From JANNYA01 sp031422315 (GTDB lineage Bacteria; Pseudomonadota; Gammaproteobacteria; Xanthomonadales; SZUA-5), in assembly GCA_031422315.1 (NCBI GenBank), contig JANOQN010000053.1:1-64000 (forward strand): a stretch of 64,000 bases of DNA, read 5' to 3'. Positions 36,741-46,052 of this stretch are shown here, piece by piece; the first letter of the stretch is position 1, and every line of letters begins with the position of its first letter. The notes beneath the pieces were generated by a model. It saw only the letters and a program-made list of their open reading frames with translations, was not told the origin of the DNA and did not search any database. Both the position numbers and the translations under genes were made by a program.

Positions 36741-37982
36741 CTAATCCGCCTGCTTTCGCAAAAACGCAGGAATATTTAAATAATCCAAATTCTTTTCATT
36801 GCGCAAATCGGCCGGGTTATCTACCGCCGGGCGACGGTGCTGCGCGGTGGCGGGTGCGGTTTGCAGATGGTTTTGCGATGCGTGTGACGCTTGCGGGGCC
36901 ATGATCGGCGCTTGTGCGTAACTTCGGTTAGTTTGCGCTACAACGGGTGCTTCATAGTTCGGCACCATGCGCATATTGTTGCGCGCATTGGCTCTGGCAT
37001 TTGCCGCGCCGGTGCCGCTGGTGCCGAGCCGATTCAGGCCGGTAGCCACGACGGTAACGCGCACTTCATCTTGTAAATCGGGATCGAGCGCGGTGCCGAT
37101 TTTGATGGTGGCATCGTCAGAAGCAAACTCGCCAATGATTCGGCCAACATCGTGGAACTCCCGCAGGCTAAGCGAATGCCCAGCGGTTACGTTGACCAAA
37201 ATACCGCACGCGCCTTTAAGGTTGACGTCTTCTAGCAGCGGATTGCCAATAGCGATTTCAGTCGCCGCTACCGCACGATCATCGCCTTTGGCTTGGCCGG
37301 TGCCCATCATGGCTAAGCCCATTTCTCCCATTACGGTTTTGACATCGGCAAAGTCAACATTGACCAAACCGGGCCGGGTAATCAGCTCGGCAATGCCTTG
37401 TACCGCGCCGAGCAACACTTTGTTAGCTTCCTTAAATGCGTTAAGCAAGCTGACATCGCGACCCATAACGGCCAGCAATTTTTCATTCGGGATGGTGATA
37501 AGCGAGTCGACGTGTTGCGCCAGCTCTTCAATACCTTTTTGCGCCATCGCTTGGCGCTTGGTGCCCTCAAATACAAACGGGCGTGTGACCACCGCCACCG
37601 TCAAAATATTCATATCTTTCGCGATTTGCGCAACGATCGGCGCCGCGCCAGTGCCGGTGCCACCGCCCATGCCGGCGGTAATGAACACCATATCCGCACC
37701 TTTAAGCGCTTCGGTGATGCGTTCACGATCTTCCAACGCAGCCTGACGGCCGACTTCTGGATTTGAGCCTGCGCCCAAGCCTTTAGTAACGCCGGTACCG
37801 AGCTGCAAAATATTCGGCACGCCGGTTTTGCGTAGCGCCTGCGCATCGGTATTCGCGACAATAAAGTCGACGCCTTCCAAGTTCGCCAGCATCATGGCCG
37901 CGACTGCATTACCACCACCGCCACCAACACCGACAACACGGATAACGGCGTTCGGGGTTTCACTTTCGATTAAGTGCAGCAT
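36741..37982 (-). CDS. ftsZ: Cell division protein FtsZ
   Basis: 413 residues from the ATG with GGAG 6 bp upstream; another ATG four codons earlier (37994) is possible. Tubulin-like GTPase that forms the division ring. Seen: IRVVGVGGGGGNAV, tubulin signature GMGGGTGTGAAP, T7-loop region with NVDFADVK, a Gln/Ala-rich linker and the conserved C-terminal peptide LDYLNIPAFLRKQAD that binds FtsA and ZipA. The 208-bp gap from ftsA includes a perfect palindrome and may hold its own promoter. lpxC, the usual next gene, is absent. Confidence 0.98.
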   Translation of the reverse strand: MLHLIESETPNAVIRVVGVGGGGGNAVAAMMLANLEGVDFIVANTDAQALRKTGVPNILQLGTGVTKGLGAGSNPEVGRQAALEDRERITEALKGADMVFITAGMGGGTGTGAAPIVAQIAKDMNILTVAVVTRPFVFEGTKRQAMAQKGIEELAQHVDSLITIPNEKLLAVMGRDVSLLNAFKEANKVLLGAVQGIAELITRPGLVNVDFADVKTVMGEMGLAMMGTGQAKGDDRAVAATEIAIGNPLLEDVNLKGACGILVNVTAGHSLSLREFHDVGRIIGEFASDDATIKIGTALDPDLQDEVRVTVVATGLNRLGTSGTGAANARANARNNMRMVPNYEAPVVAQTNRSYAQAPIMAPQASHASQNHLQTAPATAQHRRPAVDNPADLRNEKNLDYLNIPAFLRKQAD

Positions 37983-38084
37983 TTGATTCTCCATAACCTA
38001 GTAGAAAAATTAGGCTCGCGTAGCGCGCGATACCCGTGCGGCTGCCGTTAAAACACAAAGCGTCGTCCCTACGCTAAGCATTCC

Positions 38085-38103
38085 GTGAGGTAACTTACCT
38101 CAC
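38085..38103. promoter_or_regulatory. 19-bp perfect palindrome between ftsA and ftsZ
   Basis: GTGAGGTAA C TTACCTCAC: 9-bp arms with a single central base, 103 bp upstream of the ftsZ start. Too short-looped and without a T-run for a terminator; dyad symmetry suits a dimeric regulator. The regulator is unknown. Confidence 0.5.
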
Positions 38104-38190
38104 TAACAACCGATTAAAGGAAGCTTACAAAACTTTTCAAACAAATTCGACAGTTTCCTAACATCGAATGCAAAAATAACTGATTTATTT

Positions 38191-39426
38191 TCAAAATTCC
38201 CCACCAACCCACTGTTTTACCCGCGAAATTAACTTTCCGAGCTTGCCCGCTGGCGCTTTTACCCGAACCCGCTGCTTGCGCTGCAGCTCGGCACCGTACA
38301 AAAGTAGCCCAACGCCGGCAGAATGCGCAGGGTTACCAATAATATCGCTTAAGCCCGTTACGCCTCTGGGCACGCCAATGCGAACCGGCATACCGAATAG
38401 TTCTTCCGCATGTTCTGCAGCGCCTTCAATTTTTGCGCCGCCGCCGGTTAGCACGATACCGGCGGGCACCAAATCTTCCAAGCCAGAGCGCCGTAAATCT
38501 GAAAGCGCCAAGCCTAAAATTTCATCGTAGCGCGGCTGCACGACGCTGGCGAGCAACTGTCGTGCTAAGCGCCTAGGTTCGCGCTCGCCCACACCCGGCA
38601 CTTGAATGGTTTCTTCTGGCGCGGCTAGCTTAGCCAGCGCGCAGGCGTATTTAATTTTCAACTCTTCCGCGCTGGGCGTAGTGGTACGCAGCGCTTGAGC
38701 AATATCGCCGGTGACTTGATCGCCGCCGAGTGGAATCACGCTGGAATAATGCATCGAGCCATTACGCCAAATCGCCAAATCGGTCGTACCTGCGCCCATA
38801 TCGATTAGCACCACGCCGAGTTCTTTCTCATCTTCGCTGAGCACCGCTAAACTAGCGGCGAGCGGCTGCAAAATCAGCTCATCGACTTCTAATGAGCAGC
38901 GCTGCACGCACTTGCTGACGTTTTGCACGACCGCATTTGCTGCCGTCACCACATGTACGCGCGCTTCCAAGCGGGTGCCGGACATCCCAATCGGCATGCG
39001 AATGCCGTCTTGCTCGTCGATCAGATATTCTTGCGCCAGCACGTGCAAAATGCGCTGATCAGCGGGCAACGCGATGGCTTTTGCGGCGTCCAAAACCCGC
39101 TCGACATCACTCGATGTGACTTCGCGTTCGCGAATTGACACCACGCCTGTGGAATTTTGACTGCGCACATGATTGCCGCCGATGGCGGCGTAGACCGCGC
39201 TAATATCACAGCCCGCCATCAGCTCAGCTTCGGCGACTGCGCGCTGGATGGCTTGCACGGTCGATTCAATATCCACCACCACGCCGCGTTTGATGCCGCG
39301 CGAAGGCTGCGTGCCGATGCCGATAATTTCCAGCGGCTCGCCTTCGGAAATTTCACCGACAATCGCGCTGATTTTCGACGTGCCAATATCGAGCGCGACA
39401 ATCAATTCGCGGTCATTCTTGCGCAT
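38191..39426 (-). CDS. ftsA: Cell division protein FtsA
   Basis: 411 residues, actin-like ATPase that tethers FtsZ to the membrane. Seen: IVALDIGTSKISAIVGE, inserted 1C domain, VVLIDMGAGTTDLAIW, GIVLTGGGAKIEG, and the C-terminal amphipathic helix LGKLISRVKQWVGGEF. Overlaps ftsQ by 14 bp. Confidence 0.98.
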   Translation of the reverse strand: MRKNDRELIVALDIGTSKISAIVGEISEGEPLEIIGIGTQPSRGIKRGVVVDIESTVQAIQRAVAEAELMAGCDISAVYAAIGGNHVRSQNSTGVVSIREREVTSSDVERVLDAAKAIALPADQRILHVLAQEYLIDEQDGIRMPIGMSGTRLEARVHVVTAANAVVQNVSKCVQRCSLEVDELILQPLAASLAVLSEDEKELGVVLIDMGAGTTDLAIWRNGSMHYSSVIPLGGDQVTGDIAQALRTTTPSAEELKIKYACALAKLAAPEETIQVPGVGEREPRRLARQLLASVVQPRYDEILGLALSDLRRSGLEDLVPAGIVLTGGGAKIEGAAEHAEELFGMPVRIGVPRGVTGLSDIIGNPAHSAGVGLLLYGAELQRKQRVRVKAPAGKLGKLISRVKQWVGGEF

Positions 39427-40273
39427 GCGCTAAACCTCCTAAATGCGCGGCAAGCGCACCACTGTCGCGTGTGGGTAATGCCGGATCTGCGCCCGAAGGC
39501 TCGGCTGGAAGCTCGATTATAGGCGCAGCGGCAGGCGTTGCGGCGGGCGCGGCACCTGGCTCGTTAAATGAAATCGCCATGCCGTTGGTGTAGCGCAAAT
39601 CGACGCTTTTGAGCTGCTTGCCTGTGCGCAAATTTTCCGGACCAATCAGCGTGGGCAACGCCTCTACCAAACGCTGCCAGCGCGCGTTGATATCCTCACG
39701 CCCGACAATCACTTCCGCACCCGAGGAGAGCTTCACGCTGAGCCCGCCTCTGGAGCTAAACTTTGCCCGAGTAATATGAATGCCTAGCGCACGCAGCGCT
39801 GGATCGGCGCTTTGATAAAACGCCAGCATTTCCAGGCGTTTGATATCCGGACCGGAAAGCTTGGCCAAGCCATGCATTTGTGCAGCGCCCTGTACTTCAA
39901 ACACCTCACCGCGCTCAGTGAGCAAACTCGCATCGCCCCAGCGCGCGACTGCGGTGCGCTCATGTACGACTAGCATAAGCGTTTCCGGCCACTGCCTGCG
40001 AATTTCGAGCTTTTCGATCCAAGGATTTTTCAGCATGCGTCTACGCAGCGCGTTCAAATCAAGCATGACAATGCCGGCCTTTAATTCAGGCAGAATCATC
40101 GCGGAAATTTGCTCATCCGATAAGTTGCGAAAATGGCTGGTAATTTTAAGCTCGCGAATTGGGAAGCGGGTTTTATCACCGCCCAGCCAGATCGAAATCA
40201 ACGGCACGCACAGCACCAGCAAAAATGCACAGCTTAAAAGCAGCAGCCAAATTTTTCGCATCGCCGGCCGCAT
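39413..40273 (-). CDS. ftsQ: Cell division protein FtsQ
   Basis: 286 residues. Single membrane segment (KIWLLLLSCAFLLVLCVPLI), then a POTRA domain (FPIRELKITSHFRNLS) and the FtsQ beta domain. FtsQ holds FtsB and FtsL in the divisome. The final 45 residues, past the beta domain, are a Pro/Ala-rich tail longer than in E. coli. Start ATG shares one base with the ddlB stop (TAATG). Confidence 0.96.
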   Translation of the reverse strand: MRPAMRKIWLLLLSCAFLLVLCVPLISIWLGGDKTRFPIRELKITSHFRNLSDEQISAMILPELKAGIVMLDLNALRRRMLKNPWIEKLEIRRQWPETLMLVVHERTAVARWGDASLLTERGEVFEVQGAAQMHGLAKLSGPDIKRLEMLAFYQSADPALRALGIHITRAKFSSRGGLSVKLSSGAEVIVGREDINARWQRLVEALPTLIGPENLRTGKQLKSVDLRYTNGMAISFNEPGAAPAATPAAAPIIELPAEPSGADPALPTRDSGALAAHLGGLAHAQE

Positions 40274-41223
40274 TAGTTGCTGCCTTTGTTGCTGGTTTTG
40301 AAACTGCTATCCAGAACATGCAGGCACAGCGTTTCAAAATCTATCCCGACGTGCTGCGCTGCTTTCGGAACCAAGCTGTGGCTAGTCATGCCGGGCGCGG
40401 TATTAGCTTCTAAAAGCCATGCTTGGTGCTTTGCATCGACCATAAAATCAATGCGTGCCCAGCCGCTCGCGGCTATGCCTACAAAGGCGGCGATCGCGTG
40501 CGCCTGCATCTGCGCTTCCAAGGCCGTTGGCAAGCCCGAAGGAATCAAGTACTGGGTGTCGTCTGACAAATACTTTGCATCAAAATCATAAAAGGTGTCT
40601 TTCGGCACGATGCGAATAATCGGCATCGCAACCAGCTTTCCGTCAACGGCCAAAACCGCGCAGGTGCATTCGTCGCCTTCGATTAAACGCTCAGCGAAAA
40701 TCTCGCCGCCTATGGCGCGCGAGGTGGCTAGACCGGCGGCAACTTCATCAATATTGCGGGCCATCGTTATCCCAAAGGTTGAGCCTTCGCAATTGGATTT
40801 AATCACCATTGGCAAACCAAAACTCTGCACCAACGATTCAGCGCTGTCACTCGCCTGCACGACGTGAAACTCGGCAGTCGGCAGTTGCAAGGATTGCCAA
40901 ATGCGTTTGCTGCGCATTTTATCCATGCCGAGCGCCGAGCCCAGCACTCCGGAACCCGTGTAAGGCACATTAAGCGCGTCCAGCGCACCTTGCAAAGTGC
41001 CATCCTCGCCGCCTGGGCCGTGCAAAATAATGAAAACCCGATCCACCAATCGATGCTGAATTTGCCCGAGCAGCGCGGGAATGCCATCGACAGCAAAGGC
41101 ATTGACGCCCTTCGCTTGCAATGCGCCCAGCACGGCAGCGCCGCTCCACAAGCTCACTTGACGCTCCCGACTGGTGCCGCCCATAACGACGGCGACGCGC
41201 CCATATTTTTGCGGATCGCTCAC
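40273..41223 (-). CDS. ddlB: D-alanine--D-alanine ligase
   Basis: 316 residues, ATP-grasp enzyme that makes the D-Ala-D-Ala dipeptide. Seen: VVMGGTSRERQVSLWSG, HGPGGEDGTLQGALD, VIKSNCEGSTFGI, YLIPSGLP and LLEANTAPGMTSHSLVP. Overlaps murC by 4 bp and abuts ftsQ. Confidence 0.97.
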   Translation of the reverse strand: MSDPQKYGRVAVVMGGTSRERQVSLWSGAAVLGALQAKGVNAFAVDGIPALLGQIQHRLVDRVFIILHGPGGEDGTLQGALDALNVPYTGSGVLGSALGMDKMRSKRIWQSLQLPTAEFHVVQASDSAESLVQSFGLPMVIKSNCEGSTFGITMARNIDEVAAGLATSRAIGGEIFAERLIEGDECTCAVLAVDGKLVAMPIIRIVPKDTFYDFDAKYLSDDTQYLIPSGLPTALEAQMQAHAIAAFVGIAASGWARIDFMVDAKHQAWLLEANTAPGMTSHSLVPKAAQHVGIDFETLCLHVLDSSFKTSNKGSN

Positions 41224-42653
41224 GCTAAACTCCTTAAATGCCCGCGCGCTATCAGCTCCTGCGAACGCTGTCCGATATCACCTGCGCCGCACATTAGCAA
41301 AACATCGCCACCGCGTAGCACGTCGGGTAGCACTTCAAACAATGCGCTGCTGCTACCTACAAACACCGGCTCTACCCGCCCGCGCGCGCGCACCGCACGC
41401 GCTAACGCGCGTCCATCGGCACCGGCAATCGGCGCTTCACCAGCGGCATACACTTCAGTCAAAACCACCGCATCGGCGTGGCTGAGCACGTCGGCAAAAT
41501 CTTCTAGCAATGCGCGGGTTCGGCTAAAACGGTGCGGCTGAAACGCCACCACAATCCGCCGATCCGGCCAGCCGCCGCGCGCGGCAGCGATAACCGCTGC
41601 TAGCTCACGCGGGTGGTGCCCGTAATCATCGACAAATAGTGCGGTGCCCTCACCCAGCGCAATTTCACCATGCACGTTAAAGCGTCGACCGACGCCTTTG
41701 AAATTTGATAAGCCGCGCAAAATAGCATCATCGCTGACGCCGACTTGATACGCCGCTGCGGCCGCCGCACAGGCATTCAAAACATTGTGCCGGCCAGGCA
41801 GATTGAGCGTGGCTGGCAAAACGCGCGCGGCGCCCGGCAGTGCCAAATCAAAATGCATGCGCGGGCCATCTTGGCGCAAATTACTCGCGCGCATGTCGAC
41901 GTCCTCATCAAACCCGTAGCTCAAGATTGAGCGCGGCAGCTCGGCAGCTAAGCCGCGCACATTGGCATCGTCGAAACATAAAACCGCTAAGCCGTAAAAC
42001 GGCAGATGGTGCAAAAATTCTGAGAACGCCTGCTTGAGTTTGCCAAAATCATTGCTGTAATTTTCCAGATGATCGGCATCGATATTGGTCACGATTGCCA
42101 GTAGTGGTTGCAACAGTAAAAACGAGCCGTCGCTTTCGTCGGCCTCAGCCACCAGCCACTGACCGGAACCCAACTTGGCATTGGTGCCGGCCGAGTTCAA
42201 CAATCCGCCAATCACAAAGGTAGGATCCAAACCTTCGGCGGCTAGCAAACTTGCGGTCAGACTCGTCGTGGTGGTTTTACCGTGCGTACCCGCCACGGCA
42301 ATGCCGCGTCGAAAGCGCATCAGCTCAGCCAGCATTTCCGCGCGCGGCACTACTGGAATGCGCGCGGCGCGTGCGGCGATTAGCTCAGGATTATCGAGCT
42401 TAATGGCACTCGAGCTGACTACTACATCCGCACCTTGCAGGTGCTCAGCCAAGTGGCCGATGTGAACTTGTGCGCCGAGCTGTATCAAGCGCGCAGTGCT
42501 GGCATTGTTCGCGCTATCGGAGCCCGACACAAGGTAACCCAGTGTCAACAGCACTTCGGCGATACCGCTCATGCCCGCGCCGCCAATGCCAATAAAATGC
42601 ACCCGCTTAAACGCCTGCATGGCGTCGGTGCCTGGGCGAAAGCGCGCGCTCAT
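41220..42653 (-). CDS. murC: UDP-N-acetylmuramate--L-alanine ligase
   Basis: 477 residues. Adds L-Ala to UDP-MurNAc. Seen: VHFIGIGGAGMSGIAEVL, GTHGKTTTTSL, EADESDGSFL, DDYGHHPREL and FQPHRFSRT. The ATG at 42653 overlaps the murG stop by 4 bp; the internal Met12 (MQAFKRV) is an alternative start. MurC is present while MurD is not encoded in the cluster. Confidence 0.98.
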   Translation of the reverse strand: MSARFRPGTDAMQAFKRVHFIGIGGAGMSGIAEVLLTLGYLVSGSDSANNASTARLIQLGAQVHIGHLAEHLQGADVVVSSSAIKLDNPELIAARAARIPVVPRAEMLAELMRFRRGIAVAGTHGKTTTTSLTASLLAAEGLDPTFVIGGLLNSAGTNAKLGSGQWLVAEADESDGSFLLLQPLLAIVTNIDADHLENYSNDFGKLKQAFSEFLHHLPFYGLAVLCFDDANVRGLAAELPRSILSYGFDEDVDMRASNLRQDGPRMHFDLALPGAARVLPATLNLPGRHNVLNACAAAAAAYQVGVSDDAILRGLSNFKGVGRRFNVHGEIALGEGTALFVDDYGHHPRELAAVIAAARGGWPDRRIVVAFQPHRFSRTRALLEDFADVLSHADAVVLTEVYAAGEAPIAGADGRALARAVRARGRVEPVFVGSSSALFEVLPDVLRGGDVLLMCGAGDIGQRSQELIARGHLRSLA

Positions 42654-43726
42654 GCTTTACTCGCTGCGGCTAAGTTAAGCGCAGTAGCGGCAATTTGCTG
42701 CGCGCAGTCTGGCTGTGCCAGTGCACGATTTTTCATTGCAGCACGCATCAATTCCGGCCGAGTCAAAGCCGTCAAAATCGTGTGCAATTTATCCGGACTC
42801 GCTTGCGCTTCTGGTACCAGCATGGCAGTCCCGGTATTACACAGCCAGTTTGCGTTCGCGCTTTGATGATCGTCTACCGCATACGGGTAGGGAATAAAAA
42901 TGGGGTACAGACCCGCCGCGACAACTTCTGCAACGGTTAGCGCGCCGGCTCGGCAAATGACCAAATCGGCCCAGGCGTAAGCATCGGCCATATCGCTAAT
43001 GAAAGGGCTGACATCGGCGCTGACGTCAGCGGCTTCGTAGCTTTTTAACGTTTCAGCGTGCCAGCGCGCACCACACTGATGCCGCACGATGGGTCGAGCG
43101 TCGCTCGCGATCAGCGCGATGGCTTGCGGCACACGCTCATTCAACACGCGCGCGCCCAAGCTGCCGCCCAGCACGAGCAATCGCAATGGCCCGCTACGCT
43201 CGGCAAAGCGCTGCTCGGGTTTTGCAAGCATCGAAATATCCGCGCGCACCGGATTGCCGACCTGCACCCCATTCGCAATGGCGCCAGAGAATCCGAGTAA
43301 GGTTTTTTTCGCCACTTTGGCCAACCAGCGATTAGTCAATCCAGCGATTGAATTTTGTTCATGCACTAGCAGCGGTCTGCCCAGCAGCCATGCCGCTATG
43401 CCGCCGGGTCCTGCGGCAAAACCACCAAATGACAATACGCAGGCGGGCTGGTGCTGTCGTATTAACTTTACGCCCTGGCATATCGAGCGCAGCAGCATAA
43501 ATGGCGCCTGCAACAGTTTTAGCAACCCTTTACCGCGAAACCCTGCGACGTCCAGCGCTTCAAATGCAATGCCGCGCTCAGGTACCAGTTTTGCTTCCAT
43601 GCCCGCGCGTGATCCTAGCCACACAATGCGCTGACCTTGCGCTTGCAAGGCCTGTGCCACCGCTAGGCCTGGAAACACATGCCCGCCGGTGCCGCCTGCC
43701 ATAATCATAAATGGCTTAGTACTCAT
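42650..43726 (-). CDS. murG: UDP-GlcNAc--lipid I N-acetylglucosamine transferase
   Basis: 358 residues, GT-B glycosyltransferase on the inner face of the cytoplasmic membrane, converting lipid I to lipid II. Seen: AGGTGGHVFPGLAVA, LSFGGFAAGPGGIAAWL, HEQNSIAGLTNRWLA, VLGGSLGARVLNE and the UDP-binding CRAGALTVAEVVAAG. Overlaps both neighbours by 4 bp. Confidence 0.98.
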   Translation of the reverse strand: MSTKPFMIMAGGTGGHVFPGLAVAQALQAQGQRIVWLGSRAGMEAKLVPERGIAFEALDVAGFRGKGLLKLLQAPFMLLRSICQGVKLIRQHQPACVLSFGGFAAGPGGIAAWLLGRPLLVHEQNSIAGLTNRWLAKVAKKTLLGFSGAIANGVQVGNPVRADISMLAKPEQRFAERSGPLRLLVLGGSLGARVLNERVPQAIALIASDARPIVRHQCGARWHAETLKSYEAADVSADVSPFISDMADAYAWADLVICRAGALTVAEVVAAGLYPIFIPYPYAVDDHQSANANWLCNTGTAMLVPEAQASPDKLHTILTALTRPELMRAAMKNRALAQPDCAQQIAATALNLAAASKA

Positions 43727-44946
43727 ATCAACTCTTTCGGCCCAGCGGACTTTAGCGCTGGCGCTGGCGAATTCACGCGCCTAGAAATGTTGAACAGCAG
43801 GCCTAACGCCGCCACCGAAATCATCATCGAGCTACCACCCGAGCTAATCAACGGCAGCGTCAAACCTTTGGTGGGTAATAGGCCTAAATTTACACCCACG
43901 CTGACGATACACTGGATCGAGAACCAAAGTGCAATGCCGAACGCGACTAACCCGGCGTAGGTCAAACCCTGATTGATGGCGCGCGCGCCGAGCTCAAAGG
44001 TGCGCGCGGCCAGTAAGCAAAACAAGCCCAGCACTACCGCCAACCCGGCCAAACCCAATTCTTCGGCAATCACCGCGACAATAAAATCCGAATGCGCTTC
44101 CGGCAAATAGTGCAGCTTTTGCACGCTTTCACCTAAACCCACGCCGAAAATTTCGCCGCGGCCAATCGCGATCAGCGCTTGGGTGAGCTGAAAACCACTG
44201 GCGTATTGATCCTTCCACGGATCGACAAAGCCAATCAGGCGCTGCAAGCGATACGGCTCCGCCACCGCAATCGCCATCATGACCAGCACACCTAAAATCA
44301 ACAGCACGCTCAAGTAGCTTGCGCGTGCGCCGGCCAGCCACAACAGCGCAAAGCACACCGAAAGCAATAACGCGGCGCTGCCAAAATCCGGTTGCGGCAG
44401 CAGCATCAACACCATAATGCCAACCATGCCAAGCGGCTTGAGGATGCCTTTCCACTGCTCGAACAGCTGGTTCCGTTGGCGCACGCAATAGCCCGCCAAA
44501 TACAAAATCATCAGCAATTTAGCGGCTTCAACCACCTGGAAATTAGTAATGCCCAAGCGTATCCAGCGCAACGCGCCATTGGTGCGCACGCCCAAGCCCG
44601 GAATCCACGGCAGCATGAGCAAACCGAGCGCAAAAATAAACAGCGGCAAAGAACGCTTTTCAATTTCTTCAAGCGGAACGTGGTAAAGCCAATAGGCAAG
44701 TCCTAGACCAATGCTCAGCGCTACCACGTGGCGAATCAAATAGTGAAATGGGCTCACCCCTAAATCGACCGCAACCGCAAATGAGCTGGACGCCACCATG
44801 ACCAAGCCCATTGCAATCAAACCGGCGCAAGCAATCATCAAATAGCCATCTAGCAAGTCGGCGCCCGAGCCCGAACTCGGGCGCGAGCGCTGCAGCGCGG
44901 CGGCAATACTTCCCGCAGCGGCGAGTTTATCTTTGCTGACTTCCAT
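43723..44946 (-). CDS. ftsW: Peptidoglycan glycosyltransferase FtsW
   Basis: 407 residues, SEDS-family polymerase working with FtsI at the septum. About ten membrane helices; motifs VRTNGALRWIRLG, QPDFGSAALLL, SGFQLTQALIAIGRGEIFGVGLGES and the closing PLISSGGSSMM. Starts possible at ATG 44946 or at GTG 44958, which overlaps the mraY stop by one base and has an AAGGTG site. It follows mraY directly, where murD is found in E. coli. Confidence 0.97.
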   Translation of the reverse strand: MEVSKDKLAAAGSIAAALQRSRPSSGSGADLLDGYLMIACAGLIAMGLVMVASSSFAVAVDLGVSPFHYLIRHVVALSIGLGLAYWLYHVPLEEIEKRSLPLFIFALGLLMLPWIPGLGVRTNGALRWIRLGITNFQVVEAAKLLMILYLAGYCVRQRNQLFEQWKGILKPLGMVGIMVLMLLPQPDFGSAALLLSVCFALLWLAGARASYLSVLLILGVLVMMAIAVAEPYRLQRLIGFVDPWKDQYASGFQLTQALIAIGRGEIFGVGLGESVQKLHYLPEAHSDFIVAVIAEELGLAGLAVVLGLFCLLAARTFELGARAINQGLTYAGLVAFGIALWFSIQCIVSVGVNLGLLPTKGLTLPLISSGGSSMMISVAALGLLFNISRRVNSPAPALKSAGPKELI

Positions 44947-44957
44947 AACCGCCGACA

Positions 44958-46052
44958 CTAGCGCACCTTCAAGGTAGCAAGGCCGAGCAAAACCAGCACG
45001 ACGGTGATAATCCAAAAGCGCACGATCACGCGCGGCTCAGGCCAGCCTTTAAGCTCGAAATGGTGATGAATCGGCGCCATTTTAAAAACCCGCTTGCCGC
45101 GCGTTTTAAAGGAACCCACTTGAATCACCACTGACAATACCTCAATCACAAAAATACCGCCCATGACTAGCAGCACGATTTCTTGGCGGCAAATAATCGC
45201 CATCGCGCCTAGCACTGCGCCGAGCGCAAGCGCGCCAACATCGCCCATAAACACCATCGCAGGAAAGGTGTTGAACCACAAAAACCCGAGCCCAGCGCCG
45301 GCGATAGCACCCGACATAATCGCTAGCTCACCCGCACCTGGAATGCGCGGAATCGCTAGGTAGCTAGCGAACACGGCATTGCCAGAAAGATAGGCGAATA
45401 CGCCCAAACCGCCAGCCACCAACACCGTAGGTAAGATGGCTAAGCCGTCCAAGCCATCGGTGAAATTCACCGCGTTGGAAAAGCCGACGATCCACAAATA
45501 AGCGATAGCACAGAAGAAAAATCCACCGAGGGGAATCGCTACGTCCTTAAAAAACGGCACGTAGAGCGCGGTGGCGGCGGGAACGTCTGCGGTGGCAAAT
45601 AGGAATACCGCGGCGGCCGCGCCAAAAACGGACTGCAAGGCATACTTGGCTTTCGCCGATAGCCCTTTTGGATCTTTATAAACCAGCTTGCGGTAGTCAT
45701 CTAACCAGCCGACGAAGCCAAAACTCCACAGAACTACTAAGCAGGTCCAGACATAGCGATTACTTAAATCTGACCATAGCAACACCGCGCTACTGATCGA
45801 TAGAATAATCAAGCCGCCGCCCATGGTGGGCGTGCCAGCTTTGGAAAAGTGCGATTGCGGACCATCGCTGCGAATCGGCTGGCCGCCGACTTTCTTCTGC
45901 CGCTCACTCAAATGGCGAATAAAGCGCGGCCCGAAAACTAGAGAAATCGCCAGCGCAGTTAGCGTGGCCGCAATGGCCCGGAACGTCAGATAATTAATGA
46001 CATTCAGCACACCGAGCCAAGGCACCAGCCATTTTGCCAGCAGAATTAGCAT
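44958..46052 (-). CDS. mraY: Phospho-N-acetylmuramoyl-pentapeptide-transferase
   Basis: 364 residues, ten membrane helices. Transfers phospho-MurNAc-pentapeptide to undecaprenyl phosphate, giving lipid I. Seen: GTPTMGGGLII, FGFVGWLDDYRKLV (catalytic DD), NFTDGLDGLAI and KMAPIHHHFELKGWPE. Overlaps murF by 7 bp. Confidence 0.98.
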   Translation of the reverse strand: MLILLAKWLVPWLGVLNVINYLTFRAIAATLTALAISLVFGPRFIRHLSERQKKVGGQPIRSDGPQSHFSKAGTPTMGGGLIILSISSAVLLWSDLSNRYVWTCLVVLWSFGFVGWLDDYRKLVYKDPKGLSAKAKYALQSVFGAAAAVFLFATADVPAATALYVPFFKDVAIPLGGFFFCAIAYLWIVGFSNAVNFTDGLDGLAILPTVLVAGGLGVFAYLSGNAVFASYLAIPRIPGAGELAIMSGAIAGAGLGFLWFNTFPAMVFMGDVGALALGAVLGAMAIICRQEIVLLVMGGIFVIEVLSVVIQVGSFKTRGKRVFKMAPIHHHFELKGWPEPRVIVRFWIITVVLVLLGLATLKVR

